Below are positions 41,750-50,798 of a stretch of DNA of 64,000 bases, piece after piece. Positions within the stretch are counted from its first letter, which is position 1. Each line of letters starts with the position of its first letter. Source of the stretch: Hydrogenophaga aromaticivorans (GTDB lineage: Bacteria; Pseudomonadota; Gammaproteobacteria; Burkholderiales; Burkholderiaceae_C); assembly GCF_013387465.1 (NCBI RefSeq), contig NZ_VYGV01000015.1, positions 61,938 through 125,937 of the forward strand. The letters run 5' to 3'. The translations under genes and the position numbers were made by a program. The notes below the pieces were generated by a model. It saw nothing but the letters and a program-made list of their open reading frames with translations. It had not been told where the DNA came from and ran no database searches.

Positions 41750-43053
41750 GCCAGCACCTCGGCCATCGCCGCGTCGAGCACGCCCAGCGCTTCGGCGAAC
41801 ACGCTGTCTTCTATGGTCAGCGGGAACAGGTAGCGGATCACGTTGCCGTACACGCCGCAGGTCAGCAGCAGCAGGCCGCGCTTCAAGGCGGCGGTCTGCA
41901 CCTTCTTCGTGGTGTCCGCATCGGGCGCGCCGGTGGCGGGATCGATGAACTCGCAGGCCACCATGGCACCCAGCCCGCGCACGTCGCCGATGCGCGGGTA
42001 CCTTGCCTTCGCGCCGTTCAGGTGCGCCACCAGCCGCTCACCCAGCAGCTGCGCCCGCTCGGGCAGCTTCTCTTCGGCCATCACGTCCAGCACCGCGTGC
42101 GAGGCCGCGATCGCCAGCGGGTTGCCGGCGTAGGTGCCGCCCAGTCCGCCCGGTGCCGGGCCGTCCATGATCGCGGCCTTGCCGCTCACGGCCGACAGTG
42201 TGGTGCCGCCGGCCATGCTTTTCGCCATGGTCATCAGGTCGGGCGACACGCCGTAGTGCTCCATCGCGAACATCTTGCCGGTGCGCGCAAAACCGGTTTG
42301 CACCTCGTCGGCGATCAGCAGGATGCCGTGCTGGTCACACAGCGCGCGCAGCCACTTCACGGCCGCGGGCTGGATGGGGTTGAAGCCGCCCTCGCCCTGC
42401 ACCGGCTCGAACACGATGGCCGCCACGCGGCTGGGTTCGATGTCGCACTTGAACACCTGCTCCATCGCTTTCTGCGTGTCGGCCAGCGAGCTGCAGTGAC
42501 AAGGGAAAGGCACGTGGTAGATCTCGGGCGGGAACGGGCCGAAGCCGGCCTTGTAGGGCTGGACCTTGCCGGTGAGCGCGACCGAGAACATGCTGCGGCC
42601 GTGGAACGCACCGCCAAACGCGATCACGCCACTGCGCCCGGTGGACGAGCGCGCGATCTTCACCGCGTTCTCGATCGCCTCCGCGCCGGTGGAAAAGAAC
42701 GCGGTCTTGACCTTGCCTTCGATCGGCACGATGGCGTTGATGCGCTCGGCCAGCGCCACGTATTCGGCGTAGGGCACGACCTGGTAACAGCTGTGCGTGA
42801 ACCGCTGCAGCTGCGCCGCGATCGCCGCCTGCACCTTGGGGTGCACGTGGCCGGTGTTCAGCACCGCGATGCCGCCCGCGAAGTCGATGAAGCGACGACC
42901 TTCGATGTCCCAGAACTCGGCGTTCTTCGCGCGGTCGATGAAGAAGTCGCCCATCACACCCACACCGCGTGGCGTGGCGTCCAGCCGGCGCTGGTGCCAG
43001 GCGGCGTTGGTGTGGGGCGCGTTCAGGTTTTCAGGTTTCTGCGGTGCGTTCAT
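41746..43053 (-). CDS. gabT: 4-aminobutyrate aminotransferase
   Basis: This 435-residue class III PLP aminotransferase converts GABA and 2-oxoglutarate to succinate semialdehyde and glutamate. Cofactor motifs are FFSTGAEAIENAVKIAR, IADEVQTGFARTGKMFA, and the Schiff-base Lys in MTMAKSMAGG. The end EALGVLDAAMAEVL is typical of GabT. AAGGAGA precedes ATG 43053. It follows an aldehyde dehydrogenase gene and a stop-proximal repeat, and continues the putrescine route beyond GABA. Confidence 0.92.
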   Translation of the reverse strand: MNAPQKPENLNAPHTNAAWHQRRLDATPRGVGVMGDFFIDRAKNAEFWDIEGRRFIDFAGGIAVLNTGHVHPKVQAAIAAQLQRFTHSCYQVVPYAEYVALAERINAIVPIEGKVKTAFFSTGAEAIENAVKIARSSTGRSGVIAFGGAFHGRSMFSVALTGKVQPYKAGFGPFPPEIYHVPFPCHCSSLADTQKAMEQVFKCDIEPSRVAAIVFEPVQGEGGFNPIQPAAVKWLRALCDQHGILLIADEVQTGFARTGKMFAMEHYGVSPDLMTMAKSMAGGTTLSAVSGKAAIMDGPAPGGLGGTYAGNPLAIAASHAVLDVMAEEKLPERAQLLGERLVAHLNGAKARYPRIGDVRGLGAMVACEFIDPATGAPDADTTKKVQTAALKRGLLLLTCGVYGNVIRYLFPLTIEDSVFAEALGVLDAAMAEVLA

Positions 43054-43105
43054 GGGGGTCTCCTTCAAAAGCGCACACAGCGGTGCGAGGTGTCTGATCC
43101 AAGGG

Positions 43106-43185
43106 CACCGCGGAACCGGCTTTGCCGGGCCGCCAGTGCCGTCCCCCCTCTGGGGGGAAGCCGCTTCAGCGGCGCAGGGGGGTTA
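43106..43185 (-). repeat. Stop-proximal stem-loop repeat, copy G
   Basis: CCGGCTTTGCCGG, CCCCCTCTGGGGGG and GCCGCTTCAGCGGC stems end GGGGGGTTAC. The TTA (43183-43185) is the TAA stop of the aldehyde dehydrogenase gene. It lies inside the operon, before gabT. Confidence 0.8.
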
Positions 43186-44664
43186 CACAGGACTGTCAAT
43201 CCGAATCCAGGTCGTCTTGGTTTCCGTGTACTTGTCGAACGCGTGCAGCGACTTGTCGCGCCCGACGCCGCTCTGCTTGAAGCCGCCGAACGGCACGGTG
43301 ATGTCGTCTTCGTCGTACTGGTTCACGTGCACCGTGCCGGCGCGCAGCGCACGGGCCACGCCGTGCGCCTTGTTGATGTCGCGCGTCCACACGCCGGCCT
43401 GCAGGCCGTACACGCTGTTGTTGGCCTGCTTCACCACATCGGCCGCGTCGGTGAAGCTCTGCACCGCGAGCACCGGTCCGAAGATCTCTTCACGCGCGAT
43501 CGTCATCTGCGGCGTCACGCCGTCGAAGATGGTCGGCTGCACATAACAACCGCCCGCCACCGGCGACGCCAGCGAGCCACCCGCGATCAAATTAGCGCCC
43601 TCGCTCTGCCCGAGGCCGATGTAGCGCATCACGTTGTCGAGCTGCACCTGGTCAACGATGGCGCCCATCACCGTGCCCTTGTCCAGCGGGTTGCCCGGCT
43701 GGTACTGCGGCACCAGCTTCAAAGCCTTTTCCAGGAAGGCGTCCTTGATGGACGCTTCCACGAACAGGCGCGAAGGCGCGTTGCAGCTCTCGCCCTGGTT
43801 GAAGAAGATGCTGCCCACGGCGGCCTCGACCGCGCGGTCCAGATCGGGGCAGTCGGCGAACACGATGTTGGGCGACTTGCCACCGAGCTCGGTCCAGGCG
43901 CGCTTCAGGTTGCTCTGCCCGGCCATCACGTGGATCTGCTTGCCCACGCGCGTGCTGCCGGTGAAGGCGATGCAGTCCACGTCCATGTGCAGCGCCAGCG
44001 GCGAGCCGGCTTCGGTGCCGAAACCCGGCACCACGTTGAACACGCCGGGCGGAATGCCCGCGGCCAGCGCCAGCTCGGCCAGTCGCAGGGCGGTCAGCGG
44101 GCTCTTCTCGCTCGGCTTCAACACCACCGAGTTGCCGGCGGCCAGGGCCGGTGCGATCTTCCAGGCCGCCATGATCATGGGGTAGTTCCAGGGCACGATG
44201 ATGCCCACCACGCCCACCGGCTCGCGCGTGATCAGCGCCAGCGAATTGCTCGGCGTGGGCGCGATCTCGTCGTACACCTTGTCCACCGCCTCGCCGTACC
44301 AGCGGATGCAGTTGGCCGCGCTGTTCACGTCCACGCTGCGTGCGTATTTCACCGGCTTGCCCATGTCCAGCGTCTCGGTCAGCGCCAGCTCGTCGGCGTG
44401 CGCCAGCAGTTGGTCGGCGAACTTGATCATCACGCGCTTGCGCTGCGCGGGCGCCATGCCGCTCCAGCGCCGGTCCTCGAACGCGGCGCGGCCGGCGGCC
44501 ACGGCGGCGTCGATGTCGGCCTGGCCACCGCGCGCCACCTGGGTGAGCACACGGCCGTCCACCGGGGAGATGCAGTCAAAGGTCTGGCCGTCGCGCGCGG
44601 CCACGCGTTCGCCGTTGATGACGGCGCGGCCGTCGAACTTCAAGGGGGTGGAGGTGTCGGTCAT
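43183..44664 (-). CDS. puuC: Aldehyde dehydrogenase, gamma-glutamyl-gamma-aminobutyraldehyde type
   Basis: This 493-residue NAD(P)-dependent ALDH has the catalytic Cys in FFNQGESCNAPSRL and the general-base Glu in ELGGKSPNIVF. The cofactor motif is FTGSTRVGKQI, and PWNYPMIMAAWKIAPALA lies in the folding core. Similarity to PuuC and the genes around it suggest oxidation of glutamylated or free 4-aminobutyraldehyde. ATG 44664 is preferred over an upstream TTG. It is downstream of potI, and its stop is in copy G of the repeat. Confidence 0.85.
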   Translation of the reverse strand: MTDTSTPLKFDGRAVINGERVAARDGQTFDCISPVDGRVLTQVARGGQADIDAAVAAGRAAFEDRRWSGMAPAQRKRVMIKFADQLLAHADELALTETLDMGKPVKYARSVDVNSAANCIRWYGEAVDKVYDEIAPTPSNSLALITREPVGVVGIIVPWNYPMIMAAWKIAPALAAGNSVVLKPSEKSPLTALRLAELALAAGIPPGVFNVVPGFGTEAGSPLALHMDVDCIAFTGSTRVGKQIHVMAGQSNLKRAWTELGGKSPNIVFADCPDLDRAVEAAVGSIFFNQGESCNAPSRLFVEASIKDAFLEKALKLVPQYQPGNPLDKGTVMGAIVDQVQLDNVMRYIGLGQSEGANLIAGGSLASPVAGGCYVQPTIFDGVTPQMTIAREEIFGPVLAVQSFTDAADVVKQANNSVYGLQAGVWTRDINKAHGVARALRAGTVHVNQYDEDDITVPFGGFKQSGVGRDKSLHAFDKYTETKTTWIRIDSPV

Positions 44665-44830
44665 GGGCAATATCCAGCGGAACGGAAAGTGGGCATTGGC
44701 ACCATGCTACGCCGGAAAAGACCTTGTTGTCCCATCCACTTTCCCGACGGCGCAAGCATCCAGTGCCCCCCAAAAGCCTGCGGCCCCGGCATCCAAGGAC
44801 ACCGGGGCCGCCACGGAGACCGGGACGGGA

Positions 44831-45694
44831 TCAGTTCGTCGTCGCCAACGCCGTCAGTTCTGCCCGCGTCGCCGCCGCGATCTCGCGCTCGCGCTTGCGC
44901 GTCTGCCGCGCGACCCAGACCGAGTAGCTGATGATCACGATCGTCACCGTGGCGATCAGCAGCGTGGCCGCGGCGTAGATGGTCGGGTTGATGCCGCGGC
45001 GCGCGTAACCGAAGATCACCTGCGGCAGCGTGCTCACGCCCGGGCCGGAGAGGAATTCGGAGATCACCACGTCGTCGAACGAGAGCGTGAACGACAGCAG
45101 GAAGGCGGCCAGGATGCCCTGGAAGATGTTGGGCAGCGTGATCAGGAAGAACACCTGGAACGGCCGCGCACCGAGGTCCATGGCGGCTTCTTCGATGCTG
45201 CGGTTCATTTCCATCAGCCGGCTCTGGATCACCACCATGCCGTAGGCCATGCCCAGCAGGGTGTGGCCGAAGATGATGGTCAGCATGCCGCGTTCGGGCC
45301 AGCCAAAGGCGTTCTGCGCGCCCACCATCAGCAGCAGCAGCGACAGGCCGATCACCACCTCGGGCATCACCAGCGGCGCGTTCACCATGCCGGAGAACAC
45401 CGTGCGGCCCAGGAAGCGGCGGTAGCGCACCAGCACGAAAGCGGCGAAGGTGCCGAGGATGGCCGAGAGCACACCCGTGACCGCGGCCACCTTCACCGAG
45501 AGCCAGAAGCCTTCGACGATCTTGGTGTCGCGCGTGAGCGCTTCGTACCAGCGCAGCGAGAAGCCGGTGAAGTTCGCGTCCTGCCGTGTGCTGTTGAAGC
45601 TGAACACGATCATGAAGAACAGCGGCACGTAGAGGAACAGGTAGACCAAGGCCAGCCAGGCCTTGCCGAAGTGTTTTTCGAGGAGCTGTTTCAT
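44831..45694 (-). CDS. potI: Putrescine/spermidine ABC transporter permease PotI
   Basis: This 287-residue inner-membrane permease has six hydrophobic segments and the EAA loop EEAAMDLGARPFQVF that contacts the ATPase. The start LVYLFLYVPLFFMIVFSFN and the region TLSFDDVVISEFLSGPG are typical of PotI/PotC proteins. It pairs with PotH to form the channel. AAGGATTGGCA precedes ATG 45694. A stop-proximal repeat separates it from potH. Confidence 0.93.
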   Translation of the reverse strand: MKQLLEKHFGKAWLALVYLFLYVPLFFMIVFSFNSTRQDANFTGFSLRWYEALTRDTKIVEGFWLSVKVAAVTGVLSAILGTFAAFVLVRYRRFLGRTVFSGMVNAPLVMPEVVIGLSLLLLMVGAQNAFGWPERGMLTIIFGHTLLGMAYGMVVIQSRLMEMNRSIEEAAMDLGARPFQVFFLITLPNIFQGILAAFLLSFTLSFDDVVISEFLSGPGVSTLPQVIFGYARRGINPTIYAAATLLIATVTIVIISYSVWVARQTRKREREIAAATRAELTALATTN

Positions 45695-45750
45695 TGCCAA
45701 TCCTTTGCCAAATGCCTGGGAGGTCCGACGGGTGCTTTGCGGGGATGCGG

Positions 45751-45819
45751 TGGAACCGGCTTGGCCGGGCCACTCGCATCGCCCCCTGGGGGGGTGACGC
45801 GAAGCGGCGCGGGGGGTTA
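45751..45819 (-). repeat. Stop-proximal stem-loop repeat, copy H
   Basis: CCGGCTTGGCCGG, CCCCCTGGGGGGG and ACGCGAAGCGGCGC elements end GGGGGGTTAC. The TTA (45817-45819) is the TAA stop of potH. It lies between potH and potI. Confidence 0.8.
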
Positions 45820-46719
45820 CTTTTCTTCGGCGGTGAAGTGGTAGTAGATGGCCAGGGGCACGATGATCAGCAGGATCATCACCACCGCCAATGCCGAGGC
45901 GCGTGGCCAGTTGTTGCTGGTGAACATCTCGTCCCAGACCACGCGGCCGATCATGATGTTCTCCGGCCCGCCCAGCAGGGATGGGATCACGAACTCGCCC
46001 ACGGCGGGGATGAACACCAGCATGAAGCCTGCCACGATGCCGGCCTTGGACAGCGGCACCGTCACCAGCCAGAACGCCTTGAAGGGCGAGGCGCCCAGGT
46101 CGTAGGCGGCTTCCAGCAGGCGGAAATCCATCTTCACCAGGTTGGCGTAGAGCGGCAGGATCATGAAGGGCAGGTACACATAGGTCATGCCCACCAGCAT
46201 GGACACGTTGGTGTAGAGCATCTGGATCGGCTCGTCGATGACGCCCACACCCATCAGCAGCTGGTTGATGACGCCCTGGTCGGCCAGGATGCCCTTCCAG
46301 GCGTAGACGCGCAGCAGGAACGAGGTCCAGAACGGCAGCATCACCATCATCAGCAGCGCGGGCCGCACGCTGGGCGCCGAGCGCGCGATGAAGTAGGCGA
46401 ACGGGTAACCGATCAGCAGGCACAGGACCGCGGTGCACAGCGCGTACCAGATGGAGCGCAGGTAGGCCTCGATGTAGATCGTCTTGAACAGCTCGCCGCC
46501 TTCCGCGTCGCGGAAGATGGTCCAGTAGTTCTCGTACTTCAGGCTCAGGATGCCCGTCACCGGGTCCCAGATCGGCTTGAACGGGTTGATGCTCTCGCCC
46601 TGGTCCACGAAGCTGATGTACAGCAGGATCAGGAAGGGCAGCAGGAAAAAGACAAACAGCCAGACATAGGGCACGCCGATGACGAAGCGCTTGCCGGGCA
46701 TGGGGATGTTGGAGGCCAT
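45817..46719 (-). CDS. potH: Putrescine ABC transporter permease PotH
   Basis: This 300-residue permease has the PotH/PotB start FVIGVPYVWLFVFFLLPFLI and six membrane segments. The EAA loop is LEAAYDLGASPFKAFWL, and FIPAVGEFVIPSLLGG is a family motif. AGGAGATCACACC precedes ATG 46719. It follows potG by 20 bases. The ending YYHFTAEEK is completed by a TAA inside the stop-proximal repeat. Confidence 0.93.
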   Translation of the reverse strand: MASNIPMPGKRFVIGVPYVWLFVFFLLPFLILLYISFVDQGESINPFKPIWDPVTGILSLKYENYWTIFRDAEGGELFKTIYIEAYLRSIWYALCTAVLCLLIGYPFAYFIARSAPSVRPALLMMVMLPFWTSFLLRVYAWKGILADQGVINQLLMGVGVIDEPIQMLYTNVSMLVGMTYVYLPFMILPLYANLVKMDFRLLEAAYDLGASPFKAFWLVTVPLSKAGIVAGFMLVFIPAVGEFVIPSLLGGPENIMIGRVVWDEMFTSNNWPRASALAVVMILLIIVPLAIYYHFTAEEK

Positions 46720-46739
46720 GGTGTGATCTCCTGAAGGGG

Positions 46740-47843
46740 TCAGTCGCGAAGCACCACTGCGGCGTTGTCGTCCCACCAAAAGTAGACCTCATCTTCCCAG
46801 GTGATGTCCGTCAGGTCCTGGCGCGTGGTGTTGGCCTCGGTGACCCGCACCTTGGAGCCATCACTGGCCTGCAGGATGTAGGTGGTGTACGAGCCCAGGT
46901 ATCCGATTTCCTTGACCTTGCCCTGGAACAGGTTGAAGCCCACGCCCTCGGGCCGGGTCTTGCTGATCTCGATCTTCTCGGGCCGCACGGCGATGGACAC
47001 CGGCATGTTCAGCGTGCCGCTCACGCCGTGCCCCACGTGGACTTCGCCGATGGCGGTGGTGGCGGCGCAGCGGTCGGGTTCGTCCACCGTGAGCTTGCCG
47101 GCGAACAGGTTCACGTTGCCGATGAAGTCGGCCACGAACTTGTTGCGCGGGTGTTCGTAGATCTCTTCGGGCGTGCCCACCTGCAGCACGCGGCCCTTGC
47201 TCATGATGGCGATGCGGCTGGCCATGGTCATGGCCTCTTCCTGGTCGTGCGTCACCATCACCACGGTCACGCCCACTTTTTCAATGATGTTGACCAGCTC
47301 GAACTGCGTCTGTTCGCGCAGCTTCTTGTCCAGCGCGCCCAGCGGTTCGTCCAGCAACAGCAGCTTGGGTTTCTTGGCCAGACTGCGCGCCAGCGCCACG
47401 CGCTGCTGCTGCCCGCCCGAGAGCTGGTGCGGCTTGCGCTGGGCGTAGGGCGTGAGCTGCACGAGGCCCAGCATCTCGTCGGTACGCTGCTGCACCTCGG
47501 CTTTGGGCAGGCCTTCTCGCTTGAGACCGAAGGCCACGTTTTCCCAGATGTTCAGGTGCGGGAACAGCGCGTAGCTCTGGAACATCATGTTCACCGGCCG
47601 GTCGTAGGGCGGCATGTTGGCCACGTCCTGACCGCCCAGCATGATGCGGCCCGAGGTCGGTTTCTCGAAGCCGGCCAGCATGCGCAACAGCGTGGACTTG
47701 CCGCAGCCCGAACTGCCGAGCAGGGCAAAGATCTCACCCTTGCCGATGGAGAGCGACACCTCGTCCACGGCCACCGCCTCGTCGAAGCGCTTGACCAGTT
47801 TTTCTGTGACCAGATAACCCGCCTGTGTGCCAGCCTCTGCCAT
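46740..47843 (-). CDS. potG: Polyamine ABC transporter ATPase PotG
   Basis: This 367-residue ATPase shows Walker A GSSGCGKST, ABC signature LSGGQQQR, Walker B LLLLDEPLGALD and the switch His in VTHDQEE. A C-terminal TOBE domain (about 285-360) is typical of PotA/PotG. It energises PotH and PotI at the inner face of the membrane. ATG 47843 (MAEAGTQAGYLV) is chosen; the longer frame has no similarity. A terminator-like hairpin lies between this gene and potF. Confidence 0.94.
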   Translation of the reverse strand: MAEAGTQAGYLVTEKLVKRFDEAVAVDEVSLSIGKGEIFALLGSSGCGKSTLLRMLAGFEKPTSGRIMLGGQDVANMPPYDRPVNMMFQSYALFPHLNIWENVAFGLKREGLPKAEVQQRTDEMLGLVQLTPYAQRKPHQLSGGQQQRVALARSLAKKPKLLLLDEPLGALDKKLREQTQFELVNIIEKVGVTVVMVTHDQEEAMTMASRIAIMSKGRVLQVGTPEEIYEHPRNKFVADFIGNVNLFAGKLTVDEPDRCAATTAIGEVHVGHGVSGTLNMPVSIAVRPEKIEISKTRPEGVGFNLFQGKVKEIGYLGSYTTYILQASDGSKVRVTEANTTRQDLTDITWEDEVYFWWDDNAAVVLRD

Positions 47844-47890
47844 GGGTGAACCTCGCTGTGTTGAACGTGATGAAAATCGGATGGCCCAAC

Positions 47891-47926
47891 AAAAAGGGCT
47901 GTTCATCCCTGGTGGTTGAACAGCCC
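47891..47926 (-). terminator. Terminator or attenuator between potF and potG
   Basis: On the minus strand GGGCTGTTCA pairs with TGAACAGCCC, followed by TTTTT. A partial terminator here would leave potF more highly expressed than potGHI, as is usual for binding proteins. Confidence 0.75.
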
Positions 47927-47960
47927 TGGAGCCTTGGTGCTCAGGAAAAAGCCGGACGGC

Positions 47961-49139
47961 TTATTTGCCTTTCTTGAAGGCGTTGTAGGTGTTGCCCATG
48001 GCTTCGCGCGCTTCGTTGGTGAAGCTGCTCGGCGGGATCATCTTGGCGAAGTAATCGGCTTCGACAAAGATGGTCTTGTTGCTGGCGATTTCGGGCTTGA
48101 CCTGGGCCACGCCGGCCTTGTTGCCGGTGGGGTAGCCCATCTCGTTCGACATTAGGGCCGCGTTTTCGGGGCGCAGGTAGAAGTCGATGAAGGCCGCCGC
48201 GTTGTTCGGGTGCTTGGCGTCCTTGGTCACGGCCATGGTGTCAAAGAAGATCAGCGCGCCGGTGCTGGGCAGCATGGCTTCGATCACGTCCTTGGAACCG
48301 TTTTCGGTGGCGCGGGCGGCGGCGATGTTCACGTCACCCGACCAGCCGATGGCCACGCAGGCCTTGCCGCCAGCGATGTCGTCGATCATGGTCGAACTGA
48401 ACAGGCGCACGTCCTTGCGCACCTTGGCCAGCATCTCGCCCGCGGCCTTGTAGTCGGCCGGATCGTTGGAGTAGGCGTCCTTGCCGATGTAGTGCAGCGC
48501 CACCGGGATGATCTCGGTCGGCGAGTCGAGGTAGGCGATGCCACAGCTCTTGAGCTTGCTCGTGTACTCGGGCTTGAACACCAGGTCCCAGGCGTTTTCC
48601 GGCATGGCCATGCCACCCAGCGCCTTCTCGACCTTGGTCTTGTTGATGCCCACGGTGGTGAAGCCCCAGGCCCACGGCACCAGGTGCTTGTTCTCGGGGT
48701 CGGCCTTGGTCAGCGTGGCCATGATGGCCGGGTCCATGTTGGCCAGGTTCGGGATCTGGTCTTTCTTCAGCGGCTGCAGCAGACCGCCTTCGATCTGGCC
48801 CTTGGCGAACACGGTGCCGGGCACGACGATGTCGTAACCGGTGTTGCCCGCCACCAGCTTGGCGTGCAGCGCTTCGTTGGTCTCAAACGTGTCGTAGTTG
48901 ACCTTGATGCCGGACTCTTTTTCGAACGCGGCGATCATGCCCTCGGGCACGTAGTCGGGCCAGTTGTAGATGTTCAGAACTTTTTCATCGTCGTACACCG
49001 GGCCGGCGGGTGCGGCCGGCGCGGCCGGGGCAGCAGCCACCGGAGCGGGCGCAGCGGGCGCGGCCACCGGTTCTTCTTTTTTGCCACAGGCCGCGAGCAG
49101 AATGGCCGATATGGCCAGAGCCAGAACTTGCTTCTTCAT
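47961..49139 (-). CDS. potF: Putrescine-binding lipoprotein PotF
   Basis: This is a 392-residue binding protein with the signal VLALAISAILLAAC, whose Cys fits a lipobox, so it is membrane-anchored rather than free. An Ala/Pro-rich linker follows, then the type II binding fold with VLNIYNWPDYVPEGMIAAFEKE and VVPGTVFAKGQIEGGLLQPL. PotF binds putrescine; PotD binds spermidine. The genes around it favour putrescine. It heads the potFGHI operon, with a hairpin after the stop. Confidence 0.92.
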   Translation of the reverse strand: MKKQVLALAISAILLAACGKKEEPVAAPAAPAPVAAAPAAPAAPAGPVYDDEKVLNIYNWPDYVPEGMIAAFEKESGIKVNYDTFETNEALHAKLVAGNTGYDIVVPGTVFAKGQIEGGLLQPLKKDQIPNLANMDPAIMATLTKADPENKHLVPWAWGFTTVGINKTKVEKALGGMAMPENAWDLVFKPEYTSKLKSCGIAYLDSPTEIIPVALHYIGKDAYSNDPADYKAAGEMLAKVRKDVRLFSSTMIDDIAGGKACVAIGWSGDVNIAAARATENGSKDVIEAMLPSTGALIFFDTMAVTKDAKHPNNAAAFIDFYLRPENAALMSNEMGYPTGNKAGVAQVKPEIASNKTIFVEADYFAKMIPPSSFTNEAREAMGNTYNAFKKGK

Positions 49140-49337
49140 GGTGAGGGACACTCCAAATAGGTGGGATGAAATCCGACGGTTGACACAACGGAACCGGCTG
49201 GCTTGCACACCCGGGAGCATGCAAGTTACAGACCAACTTTATCCCCGCTTTGGGGCATGGAAACACTGTAACAAAGATTCAGCGGTCACCGAAGCGGGGC
49301 AACACCGGGTGCCCTTCGGGCCCCATCCACGGGCGGT

Positions 49338-50777
49338 TCAGGCCAGCTGCCCGGCGGCGCGCAGGTCGTCCAGCGTGGCGTCCAGGCAGCGGCGGATCAG
49401 GGCCATCATCTCGTCGATCTGGGCGCGTGTCATCACCAGCGGCGGCGCGATGATCATGCGATCGCCCACGGCGCGCATGATCAACCCGTTTTTGAAACAG
49501 TGGCCGCGGCAGATCATGCCCACGCCGAGGTCCGCGTCGAACATCTGCCGGGTCGTCTTGTTTTTCACCAGCACCAGACCGGCCACGAAGCCGCAGGTCT
49601 CGGCGTCGCCCACCAGCGGATGCGCGTTGAGTTCGGCAAAGCGCTCGGCCAGGTAGGGACCGACGTCGTCCTTCACCCGGCCCACCAGGTTCTCGCGCTC
49701 CATCAGCTCCAGGTTGGCCAGCGCCACCGCGCAGGCCACCGGGTGGCCGCTGTAGGTGTAGCCGTGGTTGAACTCACCGCCCTGCTCGATCAGCACCTTG
49801 GCCACGCGGTCGCCCACCATCACGCCGCCCAGCGGGATGTAGCCACTCGTCACGCCTTTGGCGAAGGTCACGAGGTCGGGCCGGTAGCCGAACTTTTCAT
49901 AAGCGAACCAGTGGCCCAGACGGCCGAAGGCGCAGATCACCTCGTCGGAAATCAGCAGGATGCCGTACTGGTCGACGATGCGCTGGATCTCGGGCCAGTA
50001 GGTCTCAGGCGGGATGATCACGCCGCCCGCGCCCTGCACCGGCTCGGCGATGAAGGCGGCCACCTTGTCGGCGCCCACTTCCAGAATCTTCGCTTCCAGC
50101 CAGCGCGCCGCGCGCAGGCCGAAGTCGGCCTTGCTCTCGCCGGGCAATGCGTTTTCCCAGTGGTGCGGCTGCTCGATGTGGGTGATGTTCGGGATCGGCA
50201 GGTCGCCCTGCGCGTGCATGCCGCTCATGCCACCCAGCGAGGCGCCCGCCATGGTGCTGCCGTGGTACGCGTTGTTGCGGCTGATGATCACCTTGCGCTG
50301 CGGCTGACCGAGCAGGTCCCAGTAACGGCGCACCATGCGCACGTTGGTGTCGTTGCTTTCGCTGCCGCTGCTGCTGAAAAAGACATGTTCAAAGCTGCGC
50401 CCACCGACCTTGGGCGCCAGCGAGGCGAGCTTGGTCGCCAGCTGCACCGCCGGCACGTTGGTGGTGTTGAAGAAGCTGTTGTAGAACGGCAGCGTCATCA
50501 TCTGCTGGTAGGCCGCGTCGGCCAGCTCCTTGCGGCCGTAACCCGCGTTCACGCACCACAGGCCGCTCATCGCGTCCAGGATCTTGGCGCCTTCGGAGTC
50601 CCACACATAGATGTTGTCGGCCCGCGTGATCACCCGCGCGCCGCGCGAGGCCAGCCCCGCGTGGTCGGTGAAGGGGTGGATGAAGTGCGCGCTGTCCAGC
50701 GCCTGGATGGCCTGGGTGTCCTGCTGCTCGGCGCGGCGAACCAGGGCGGGCGGGGCGATGAGGGTTGAGGGGTTCAT
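49338..50777 (-). CDS. spuC: Putrescine/polyamine--pyruvate aminotransferase (SpuC type)
   Basis: This 479-residue class III PLP aminotransferase has FFSSSGSESNDTNVRMVRRY and the YHGSTMAGASLGG loop. The cofactor Asp lies in ISDEVICAFGRLG and the Schiff-base Lys in VTFAKGVTSGYIPLGG. The pattern matches SpuC and related omega-amine:pyruvate transaminases, which turn putrescine directly into 4-aminobutyraldehyde. It stands with the glutamylation pathway genes, so two putrescine routes are encoded. It lies between puuA and potF. Confidence 0.88.
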   Translation of the reverse strand: MNPSTLIAPPALVRRAEQQDTQAIQALDSAHFIHPFTDHAGLASRGARVITRADNIYVWDSEGAKILDAMSGLWCVNAGYGRKELADAAYQQMMTLPFYNSFFNTTNVPAVQLATKLASLAPKVGGRSFEHVFFSSSGSESNDTNVRMVRRYWDLLGQPQRKVIISRNNAYHGSTMAGASLGGMSGMHAQGDLPIPNITHIEQPHHWENALPGESKADFGLRAARWLEAKILEVGADKVAAFIAEPVQGAGGVIIPPETYWPEIQRIVDQYGILLISDEVICAFGRLGHWFAYEKFGYRPDLVTFAKGVTSGYIPLGGVMVGDRVAKVLIEQGGEFNHGYTYSGHPVACAVALANLELMERENLVGRVKDDVGPYLAERFAELNAHPLVGDAETCGFVAGLVLVKNKTTRQMFDADLGVGMICRGHCFKNGLIMRAVGDRMIIAPPLVMTRAQIDEMMALIRRCLDATLDDLRAAGQLA

Positions 50778-50798
50778 GGTCGGTCCTTGGATGCTTGA

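Noticed and set aside
42022..44931. A 969-codon plus-strand frame opposite gabT and the aldehyde dehydrogenase gene
   Set aside because: It is a shadow of high-GC coding strands, full of His/Arg/Gly low-complexity runs and without motifs.
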